26,380 bases of DNA. It comes from a virus. The position numbers and the translations under genes were made by a program. This document shows positions 8,696 through 15,168 of the stretch, in pieces; position 1 is the stretch's first letter; each line of letters begins with the position of its first letter. The stretch covers positions 1-26,380 of the IMG/VR virus record IMGVR_UViG_3300030099_001191. One strand, given 5' to 3'. Below the pieces are notes generated by a model, which was given only the letters and a program-made list of their open reading frames with translations, ran no database searches and had not been told where the DNA came from.

Positions 8696-11116
8696 TTACT
8701 TAGGATCAAATGTTCCTAAGCCAAAACCACCGCCTAAAATGTCATTACCACCAGATTCAAATTTTTTAGGAGGTAAATTATTTTTACGTTGGTTAATAAG
8801 TTCGCTTTGTTGAGAAGCCTGTATTTTAGTTCTCTCATCTTTACGATCTTCTTTTTCTTTAATTTTTTTAGATTCTTTATTTGCCTTCACACCCTGTAGC
8901 TGCATGTTCATTTCAAATTCTAATCTCATTAATTCTTTTTTCAAATTAGCTTCTGCCATTAATTTATTCATTTCCATTTGGTTTTTAGCATTTTCTAATT
9001 GAATTTTACTTTGAGTTAATGCTTGTTGTTTTTGAACTTCAGCTTGGGCTGCAACTTGTTGTGCCTGCGCATTTGCCTGTGCTTGCACCTGTATATTTTG
9101 TTGAGCTACTTTTTGGTCTCTTTGTAATTTTCTTTTTCTTCTTAACTTTAATAATTGATTAGCAAGCTTAACATTTTTAATTGTTCTTATATCAATAGCA
9201 TCTTCTAATTCAATATTATTTTGGCCTATTGCTACTTGAATATTATTTTCTAATGTTTGCTTTTCTTCTTCATCCGGTTCTAGTTCAATAAATATTCCAA
9301 AGTCATGTAAATGTAATTCTTTTAATTCTGCTAATGTTGCAACATTATGTGCACCTATGCTTTGTATAAAAGCATTTGCAGTTGGCGAATATTCTAATAC
9401 ATCAGATATTCTTAATGCTACTTTTTCTGCAGTTTCAGCTGTTAAAAACAAACCACTTTGTAATATGTGTCTTGTAGCTGTATTGCTATTTGCAGCCGCT
9501 AATTTTTGAATACCAACTAAAGCATGTCTATCCGGGGTGCTTGCGTCTCTTGCCTCATTTAAACCTGTAGCATCTCTAATCATTTGCATATAATAGTTAT
9601 ATGTACTTATTAATGCTGCTAATTTATTAGTACCTGCTGAATTACTTATTTCCTGTATTGGCACTTTACCAGGATTCATGTCCCCATCAGAAGTAAAAGA
9701 TCTACCAATAATGCTACCAGTTTGGAAGAACATGTTTAAAGCCTCTTGTGGATTATAATTTGTTCCATTACCTAAATCAACTTCCGCTAAACCATCTGCA
9801 TCAACATAAACGCCGTCAGGGACCATTCTTGCTAGTATTTGTTGAATTTTTAAATGCGTTAACTGTATCATATCAGCAAATCCAGTTATTCTACTTACTA
9901 ATGATTCAACTTTACCATTATATAGTCTAGGTGCAACTAATGAATAATTTAACTTAACTTTATTAGCATCACTTTTTTCGCGCAACATATTTTCACAAAG
10001 ATTCCATTTTAAAAGTTTTTTAGCTCCAGGTATATATACACCTTCATAAAGAACTTCTATATTTCTTGCAATTCTTTCAAATTTTAAACCTTTAACTGCT
10101 GGAGGATTAAAGGCATCTGATTTTTTAATAATTTTTTCTGCACCGCTAGCAGTTTCTTTTACTTTATATACTTCATTCATATATGATTTATAATTAAAAT
10201 ATAAAACTTCTATAAAGTTATTATCTTTTTTATCATACTGTTGAGTATATCTATTAGTATTATATCTATTGCTTCCGTTTTTAGTTAATTCTTCAATATC
10301 TTCATTAGTTAAATTAGGAAAATCTTTCTTTAAATCATTTATATTAACAGATTTCATTTCGCCTATATAATATAAATCATCAAAATAAGGAGAGTCACTA
10401 TGCGAATAAATTAAATTAGCAGGGTCTACATATTCTATTTTAATTCCTTCCGATTGTGAAAAAACATTTTTAACACACCCCATACCAATTACAGCTAAAT
10501 CATAATAAAATCTTTTCTTAGTCAGCTCATAATTATTTTGATTAAAAACGGTTGTAATTGCCTGTTCTTCTGCAATTTCAATTGCTTGTTTATAATTAAG
10601 TTGCATATGAAGTTGTAACTCTTCATCATTTTCAGGTAATTGATTTTTTGGTGTATTATATAAATCTATACCAAAGTTTTCTTTTATAAATTCAGTAATA
10701 GGAATTGTTTCCATATCAACCATTAATGATTGCATATATGATGTTCTTTTTTGAACACCATAAGGGTCCTGCGAATATGCTTTTATATCATATGTTCTTT
10801 CTGCAATACCATTAACTACTATATCTACAAACTTAGGTATAATAGGAACTGGCTTCCAATCTAAATTAAGATAAGACATATCACCGTTAATAGATAATTC
10901 ATCTTTATATTTTTGTATACTTTGTTCCCCTCTTGCGTATAACCTTAGTTTATGAAAATTATTTTGATTATGTAAATATCTGTTTATACCAGATGATCTT
11001 TTAAACCATTCATTTTCTATAGCTTTAGCAACTTCTAAGCCATACTCCATAGACAACTTTTTGTCATCGCTAGCCGTTTGACTTGGAAAGTAATTTTGCA
11101 TAACTGATTCAGCCAT
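8696..11116 (-). CDS. Portal protein with long C-terminal coiled coil
   Basis: An 806-aa protein that overlaps the end of the large terminase gene by 8 nt. Features typical of large podovirus-type portals include LRLYARGEQSIQKYKDELSI, WKPVPIIPKFVDIVVNGIAE, a VIGMGCVKN beta strand, EYVDPANLIYSH, and the helical stem RITGFADMIQLTHLKIQQIL, followed by YMQMIRDATGLNEARDASTP. These resemble the portal core of crAss-like and marine phages from memory. From about residue 650 to 775 the chain becomes a Gln/Ala/Lys/Glu-rich helix, a likely coiled coil comparable to the barrel of the P22 portal. It ends in a Gly-rich tail (GGNDILGGGFGLGTFDPK). The dodecameric portal sits at one capsid vertex and is the gate for DNA packaging and ejection. 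Adjacent terminase and scaffold genes support the call. Confidence 0.93.
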   Translation of the reverse strand: MAESVMQNYFPSQTASDDKKLSMEYGLEVAKAIENEWFKRSSGINRYLHNQNNFHKLRLYARGEQSIQKYKDELSINGDMSYLNLDWKPVPIIPKFVDIVVNGIAERTYDIKAYSQDPYGVQKRTSYMQSLMVDMETIPITEFIKENFGIDLYNTPKNQLPENDEELQLHMQLNYKQAIEIAEEQAITTVFNQNNYELTKKRFYYDLAVIGMGCVKNVFSQSEGIKIEYVDPANLIYSHSDSPYFDDLYYIGEMKSVNINDLKKDFPNLTNEDIEELTKNGSNRYNTNRYTQQYDKKDNNFIEVLYFNYKSYMNEVYKVKETASGAEKIIKKSDAFNPPAVKGLKFERIARNIEVLYEGVYIPGAKKLLKWNLCENMLREKSDANKVKLNYSLVAPRLYNGKVESLVSRITGFADMIQLTHLKIQQILARMVPDGVYVDADGLAEVDLGNGTNYNPQEALNMFFQTGSIIGRSFTSDGDMNPGKVPIQEISNSAGTNKLAALISTYNYYMQMIRDATGLNEARDASTPDRHALVGIQKLAAANSNTATRHILQSGLFLTAETAEKVALRISDVLEYSPTANAFIQSIGAHNVATLAELKELHLHDFGIFIELEPDEEEKQTLENNIQVAIGQNNIELEDAIDIRTIKNVKLANQLLKLRRKRKLQRDQKVAQQNIQVQAQANAQAQQVAAQAEVQKQQALTQSKIQLENAKNQMEMNKLMAEANLKKELMRLEFEMNMQLQGVKANKESKKIKEKEDRKDERTKIQASQQSELINQRKNNLPPKKFESGGNDILGGGFGLGTFDPK

Positions 11117-13328
11117 AATTTTTAATTATTTTAGATATAGTACCTTTATTTTCGTATTTTGAAAAATTAATATTAAGTTTTGGTTTAACTCTTGTAGCAT
11201 TTGGTTTGTATTTATTCTTATTGCATGCCATAATAGCAAGCCCAGAACTAATAGCGGCATCAAATTTTGTTCTTTTATTTATATCAAACTTAGCCCAATC
11301 ATTTAATGTTGTATTAAAATACAATGTACCATATTGCCCTTCATTAATAATACCAACGTAATCGTTGATATATGTTTCAATTGCAGCAGCGTGAGCTTGT
11401 CTTATGTCTTCGCTTGAGTTAGGTATACCACCTATTTCTTTTTCTGTAATTGATAATTTATTTCTAGCTTTATCAGGTCTATTCATTGAATATCCTCTAT
11501 AGCCTCTTCTTTTTAAATAATATAATAATCTAGGTTTATTATTTTCTGCTAATAATGGCATGCCATAAAATACTAATGCCATTAACACATCTTCAAAAAA
11601 CATTTCAGCAGTTTGTGGGCGAGCAATATATTCTAAAAAGAAATGATTTGCAGGAGCATTTTCCATGCTAAATTTAGTCAAACCATGTAGCGCCCCTTTT
11701 GATCCTTGTCCATCTGTTGTTCCTGATATATCATAACTATCACAGCCAAAAGCCCCCATATGTTCATTGCCAGGGTATTTAATACCATTTTTAATTATAA
11801 TATTATTTTGTTGTTCTACATTCGGAACCCAGCTGATTTTAAACCTTCCGTTAGGATTTGGTGTAAACTGGACTTTTGTGTCTTTAATTCCATTTTGCCA
11901 CGTAAAGCTGCCAACGGTAATCTGTGACAGATTTGCAACTTCATCATTGTAATCAATTTGTTCGTAAATTTTTGCTAAATTAAATATACTATTTTTTGTT
12001 TCGTCTCTAAACGCGTGTTCTTCCGTTCTTGGAAACTGTCTATAAAATTCGTTTAAAGCGTCTTGATCTTGCTTTAACCCTTCAACTTCGTTTTCCCAAT
12101 GTTCGATAACTCCTGTTGTAATCTCATCACCATAGGGGTCTTTAACGATTGCATCTGGGGTGTCGAATACAGGTAATCCATAAGAATCAATGAATCCTTC
12201 GTAATTCCATTCCATAGGAATGAACAAACTATATAATCCTGAGCGAGTCTGTCCATTGCGGTTTCTTTTGGTAACATCTGAATCATGGTATAATTTTTTA
12301 AAGTTTTCCCCTCCTTTGTCTGCTGAGTTACTAGTTGAACCCATCATACATTTGCCTATTACTCTACTACCTAGTCGTAAGGTGGTTTTCGTAACACGCC
12401 AGTTGTTGAGGATGTTCTCGGGGCGTTCCCATTTGCCGGCTTCATCATGTACGAGGAGGGCAAGCTTCTCCCCATCGTAGGAGTTATCACCTGTGTTCTT
12501 CCAGTCGATGGTGGTGTCAAGTCCCTGTATATCCTCAATGGCTTCGTTGGTGGTAAGCTTTCTTCTGGTAAACTTACTGGCTGGGACACGGTAGGCAAGT
12601 TCGGTTTTGGGACGATCCATTCCGTCCTGGATGGGTTTGAAAAAGAATGGGTAATTGACAGATATGGGTACCACCTTATCGGTGAACATCTTCTTAGCAT
12701 CGGCACCGGACTTAGATAATATACCATATCTAGAGTCGGAAGATATGGTTGCCAAGTTAACCACCTCTCCGCTTGCCATGAAAGAAAAACCAGATCGCCT
12801 GTTCTTAAGGTAACACATCCCATAGGATCGTGTATCTGCCTTACAAGCTTCCCAGAAAATAAAGAATAATCTATTTGCTTCTCTAAACTCTGGCTTCCCG
12901 ACGTCAATCTTAGTCCACTGCAAGTACATGTAATGAGTACCACTAATATAAGTAGGAGTGCCTTTGTTATAAAACCAAAAACCTTCATCTCTTTTAGTGA
13001 ATTCATTATCAATATATGCATGCCATTTATTTTTAAAATCTGCTGGTAGCTCTCTCCAGTCAAATATTGTTTTTACTTTTTGTAATTCTTTTGGGTACTC
13101 TTGAGCCTCCCATTTATCATTACCTTTAAATACTTGTTTAGGCTGTTTTGGTAAAGCTATTTTTAGGTTTTGTATTTCATATATTTCACCTATCATTCCC
13201 GTTTTGCTTATAACAATAACGTCATGCTCTTTATTATAGCCGTATTTCCATTTTTTACTTTTATTAAGCCTTTTAATAGTATTAATTCTAATAGGCTCTA
13301 TAACGCTATATAATGATTGTTTATACAT
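11109..13328 (-). CDS. terL: Terminase large subunit (TerL)
   Basis: A 739-aa packaging motor. The ATPase domain has a variant Walker A at residues ~175-182 (KNRRSGFS), Walker B at 289-296 (LALLVHDE, with acidic D295 and E296) and a coupling motif at 330-334 (GSTSN). The nuclease domain shows candidate metal-binding residues in GCDSYDISGTTDGQG (D530, D533) and in KRTKFDAAISSGLAIM (D690). The variant Walker A is, from memory, like TerL of crAss-like and related marine phages. The gene starts by a TAATG overlap with the candidate small terminase and ends with TGA inside the portal gene. The middle of the gene is abnormally GC-rich (about 48% at 12361-12840 against 18-32% just outside), although the reading frame is intact. 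It cuts and translocates concatemeric DNA into proheads through the portal. Confidence 0.95.
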   Translation of the reverse strand: MYKQSLYSVIEPIRINTIKRLNKSKKWKYGYNKEHDVIVISKTGMIGEIYEIQNLKIALPKQPKQVFKGNDKWEAQEYPKELQKVKTIFDWRELPADFKNKWHAYIDNEFTKRDEGFWFYNKGTPTYISGTHYMYLQWTKIDVGKPEFREANRLFFIFWEACKADTRSYGMCYLKNRRSGFSFMASGEVVNLATISSDSRYGILSKSGADAKKMFTDKVVPISVNYPFFFKPIQDGMDRPKTELAYRVPASKFTRRKLTTNEAIEDIQGLDTTIDWKNTGDNSYDGEKLALLVHDEAGKWERPENILNNWRVTKTTLRLGSRVIGKCMMGSTSNSADKGGENFKKLYHDSDVTKRNRNGQTRSGLYSLFIPMEWNYEGFIDSYGLPVFDTPDAIVKDPYGDEITTGVIEHWENEVEGLKQDQDALNEFYRQFPRTEEHAFRDETKNSIFNLAKIYEQIDYNDEVANLSQITVGSFTWQNGIKDTKVQFTPNPNGRFKISWVPNVEQQNNIIIKNGIKYPGNEHMGAFGCDSYDISGTTDGQGSKGALHGLTKFSMENAPANHFFLEYIARPQTAEMFFEDVLMALVFYGMPLLAENNKPRLLYYLKRRGYRGYSMNRPDKARNKLSITEKEIGGIPNSSEDIRQAHAAAIETYINDYVGIINEGQYGTLYFNTTLNDWAKFDINKRTKFDAAISSGLAIMACNKNKYKPNATRVKPKLNINFSKYENKGTISKIIKNYG
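12001..12960. other. GC-rich block inside terL
   Basis: Counted by hand per 60-nt line, GC is 18% at 11941-12000, rises to 30-45% at 12001-12360, averages 47.7% (229 of 480) at 12361-12840, is 37-38% at 12841-12960, and falls to 27-32% at 12961-13140. The core covers terL residues ~163-322, which include Walker A and Walker B. The coding frame is unbroken, so this is a compositional change and not an inserted gene. Confidence 0.85.
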
Positions 13329-13600
13329 TACTTAGATCTTCTTTCTGCAAACCCTTTAAAAGCTACTTGTGTATTTTCTAAAGGTTTATTATCTAATAAT
13401 GCCTTTTCCTCTTCAATACGATTAAGTATTTCAAAAGCATCAAATATTGCAAGTTTTTTTGTTGCAGCTGCATTTTTTAATCTATCAGCAGAAATGTCAT
13501 CTTCTGTTTCTACTATTGGCTCTTTAGCAACTTTTATTAATTCTTTAACAGCTTTATGTCCAGCTTGGATTATATTCTTTTTCGTTTCCTTGACGTTCAT
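13328..13600 (-). CDS. Candidate terminase small subunit
   Basis: A 90-aa, charged, helical protein immediately upstream of terL, joined to it by a TAATG stop-start overlap. The sequence MNVKETKKNIIQAGHKAVKE, then DISADRLKNAAATKKLAIFD, and the end AFKGFAERRSK match a small protein that, from memory, sits in front of terL in many uncultured marine phages. Small size, helical content and position fit a TerS that recognises phage DNA and regulates TerL, but I see no clear helix-turn-helix. The only Met is the first, so the 47-nt overlap with the upstream GroES-like gene is likely real unless a non-ATG start is used. Alternative: a small virion or packaging accessory protein. Confidence 0.55.
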   Translation of the reverse strand: MNVKETKKNIIQAGHKAVKELIKVAKEPIVETEDDISADRLKNAAATKKLAIFDAFEILNRIEEEKALLDNKPLENTQVAFKGFAERRSK

Positions 13601-14141
13601 ACTTAATAGATATTGAATTAGTTAATACTCTATATAATCTTTCGCCATCAATAATGAATTCATATTCACTACTTGGCGTAAACCCAACTAAATCTTCCTT
13701 TTTAATATCTTTAAGTTGTTTATCAACATATTTAATAATCCCTCTATATGGAATTTCTTTTTCTAATAATATATTATTTGATTTAATTGGTTTGATGAAG
13801 CAATACCCTTTAGGGACAAACCATTTATTATTTCTTTTATATAAAAATATTTGGTCTGATTTTACAAAATATTTATTATCTTCCCAATAACTTCTGCTAT
13901 TTTGCTCTATACCCCTAACGTTATACCATCTACGAAAAACATTATGATGTACTATAACTTCATCCCCAACTTTTATATCAGTATTTTCAGATTTAGGTAT
14001 GCTTAATACAATTCCAACACGACTTACATATCGGTGATCAGATATTTCTGAATTTAATATCAGCTCTTTATCACCGATTTGTTTTATATTGTCGTATCTT
14101 TTATTTTTTGGTTTAATTATAAAGTCAAATATACTTTGCAT
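13554..14141 (-). CDS. Putative tandem GroES-like (Cpn10) co-chaperonin
   Basis: The 195-aa chain can be read as two Cpn10-like halves. Half 1 (residues ~5-102): FIIKP as first strand, a 17-residue loop NKRYDNIKQIGDKELIL where GroES has its mobile loop, RVGIVLSIP in place of the GroES strand RGEVLAVG, IKVGDEVIVHHNVF in place of VKVGDIVIF, and DNKYFVKSDQIFLYK in place of the GroES C-terminal DNEEVLIMSESDILAI. Half 2 (residues ~111-182): GYCFIKPI, RGIIKYV, IKKEDLVGFTPSSEYEF and IDGERLYRVLTNSISIKYE, again matching the order of GroES strands. Half 2 lacks a long loop. T4 gp31 is the known precedent for a phage GroES substitute needed to fold the capsid protein. Here the gene sits in the packaging and head operon. 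This is pattern matching by eye; no fold prediction was run. Confidence 0.6.
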   Translation of the reverse strand: MQSIFDFIIKPKNKRYDNIKQIGDKELILNSEISDHRYVSRVGIVLSIPKSENTDIKVGDEVIVHHNVFRRWYNVRGIEQNSRSYWEDNKYFVKSDQIFLYKRNNKWFVPKGYCFIKPIKSNNILLEKEIPYRGIIKYVDKQLKDIKKEDLVGFTPSSEYEFIIDGERLYRVLTNSISIKYERQGNEKEYNPSWT

Positions 14142-14368
14142 TAATATTCTAAATTATATTCAACAGATACTGCCATGTTTTTATTAAAGTCTTTCCAAGG
14201 CAAAACATCGTTTCCTTTTTTTATAAATATAGAAAATTTGTTTTCTTTTTCAACTATATCGCATATAGTGTGTCCGCCATATACCTCTTGACCAACAGCA
14301 TAATGCATTGCATCATTTTTATAATCTCTTCCAATACTAATCTTTCTTATCAGGCTCATTTTCTTCAA
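14141..14368 (-). CDS. Small conserved protein of unknown function (75 aa)
   Basis: A 75-aa protein beginning MKKMSLIRKISIGRDYKNDA, then MHYAVGQEVYGGHTICDIVE and KFSIFIKKGNDVLPWKDFNK. The pattern of alternating hydrophobic residues suggests a small beta-barrel. I recall similar short proteins next to packaging genes of marine phages but no function. It overlaps the coiled-coil gene upstream by 32 nt if the first ATG is used, or by 23 nt from the internal Met at residue 4. Its stop shares a base with the start codon of the GroES-like gene. This suggests translational coupling through the small-gene cluster. No DNA-binding or catalytic motif is evident. Confidence 0.6.
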   Translation of the reverse strand: MKKMSLIRKISIGRDYKNDAMHYAVGQEVYGGHTICDIVEKENKFSIFIKKGNDVLPWKDFNKNMAVSVEYNLEY

Positions 14369-14603
14369 TTTCTCTTAGGGTGCCGTCAGTTAAATTAACC
14401 GAAACTTTACCGTATTTTTCCTCTAACATTTCTTGAGTCTTAGCCAGCTCTGCTTGTACTTGATTAATCATACCTAGAGCGGCAGTTTTTTGCACTTCTA
14501 AGCCACCAACTTGCATTTGCAAGTTATTAATTTTTTGTACTTGTTCTTGAATTATTTTTAATTCTTCATCCGTGATTTTTAAATCATCTGTTTTCTTTGT
14601 CAT
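14337..14603 (-). CDS. Small coiled-coil protein (88 aa)
   Basis: An 88-aa protein rich in Glu, Gln, Lys and Leu. Residues ~13-65 (ITDEELKIIQEQVQKINNLQ, then GGLEVQKTAALGMINQVQAE and LAKTQEMLEEKYGKV) have heptad spacing typical of a helical hairpin or coiled coil. A short strand-like segment (VSVNLTDGTLREIEE) and an acidic-basic tail follow. From memory, similar proteins are widespread in marine phages beside packaging genes, without a known role. It is the first gene after the 67-nt gap that contains a perfect inverted repeat, so it may lead a transcription unit that continues into terL and the head genes. The leader before its ATG is A/T only. Confidence 0.6.
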   Translation of the reverse strand: MTKKTDDLKITDEELKIIQEQVQKINNLQMQVGGLEVQKTAALGMINQVQAELAKTQEMLEEKYGKVSVNLTDGTLREIEENEPDKKD

Positions 14604-14670
14604 AAAATTTAATTTTAATTGTTATTACTATGTTTATATCATTACGTATTTTACGTAATTTTTACTTTTA
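14604..14670 (-). promoter_or_regulatory. AT-rich intergenic gap, possible promoter/operator region
   Basis: This gap separates the nucleotidyltransferase from the run of packaging genes and is one of the longest non-coding stretches in the window. It holds a perfect inverted repeat at 14641-14659 and a TATAAA-like element downstream of it on the minus strand. I could not identify a convincing -35 box or a Bacteroidota TAnnTTTG element, so promoter activity is only a guess. Confidence 0.35.
14641..14659. repeat. Perfect inverted repeat, possible operator
   Basis: ATTACGTA and TACGTAAT are exact reverse complements separated by TTT. On the plus strand the repeat is followed by TTTTT, but on the transcribed minus strand it is followed by GATATAAAC, so it does not look like a terminator for this operon. 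A dimeric repressor or activator site is the more natural reading. Confidence 0.6.
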
Positions 14671-15165
14671 TTAATTTAATGCTAGAGGCTCTTTATCGTA
14701 AGTTCTACCTTTAGGATCAAATTTTTCACACATCCAAAACATACCATCTTGTTTCCATTGCCCGTGTCTTCTTGCTGCTGAAGGGTGTGTTCTGTCTTTA
14801 TGCTTCGCAAATTCCCACACTCTACTGCCCGTACCTTTTATATCATCTAAAGATTTAACATAATACATTTCAAAAGGCCCTAATTCTTCAGCGGCTTGCA
14901 TTAAAATTGGTAAATTATTATCAATTTCACCTGTTATACAAATATCTATATCAGTTGTTTTCCATCCTTGTAAAAGGCCACCAACTAAATATAATTTATA
15001 ATGCGCCCAATCCATTTTTAATAAATCATGAATGCAACCTACATATATAGGATCATCTGTAGTTTCCATCCATGGAACTAATTGCAAGCCTCCGTTTACG
15101 TATCTAATTTTACCGTTTGTTTTAATATTTAAATTATCCGTGTTTAAATTTTCCCAATATCCCAT
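14671..15165 (-). CDS. Polymerase-beta-type nucleotidyltransferase
   Basis: A 164-aa protein with the signature of the DNA polymerase beta nucleotidyltransferase superfamily: LVGGLLQGWKTTDIDICITG at residues 60-79, giving the Gly-Gly at 62-63 and the metal-binding pair D72 and D74 (hG[GS]...Dh[DE]h). E99 in PFEMYY could be the third acidic residue. The C-terminal part (FAKHKDRTHPSAARRHGQWK, then DGMFWMCEKFDPKGRTYDKE) is basic and aromatic and could bind substrate. Members of this superfamily transfer nucleotides to RNA, proteins or small molecules; which applies here cannot be told. No antitoxin partner such as a HEPN protein is next to it. It lies 3 nt after the second large fibre gene and before the packaging genes, with AT-rich composition like its neighbours. 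Confidence 0.72.
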   Translation of the reverse strand: MGYWENLNTDNLNIKTNGKIRYVNGGLQLVPWMETTDDPIYVGCIHDLLKMDWAHYKLYLVGGLLQGWKTTDIDICITGEIDNNLPILMQAAEELGPFEMYYVKSLDDIKGTGSRVWEFAKHKDRTHPSAARRHGQWKQDGMFWMCEKFDPKGRTYDKEPLALN

Positions 15166-15168
15166 ATC

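Noticed and set aside
8286-8813. Plus-strand open frames with Ser-rich and Cys-rich products
   Set aside because: They are antisense to the Glu-rich scaffold and to the portal C-terminus; GAA/GAG runs read as TTC/CTC on the other strand give Ser/Phe-rich artefacts.
12220-12719. Two plus-strand open frames inside terL
   Set aside because: They coincide with the GC-rich block and are explained by fewer stop codons there. No domain and no leader is seen.
12371-13063. A 230-codon open frame on the minus strand overlapping terL in another frame
   Set aside because: It is a by-product of the GC-rich block, which has few chance stops. The terL frame carries all the ATPase motifs, and the alternative product is a low-complexity Pro/Ser/Thr/Arg-rich chain without recognisable domains.
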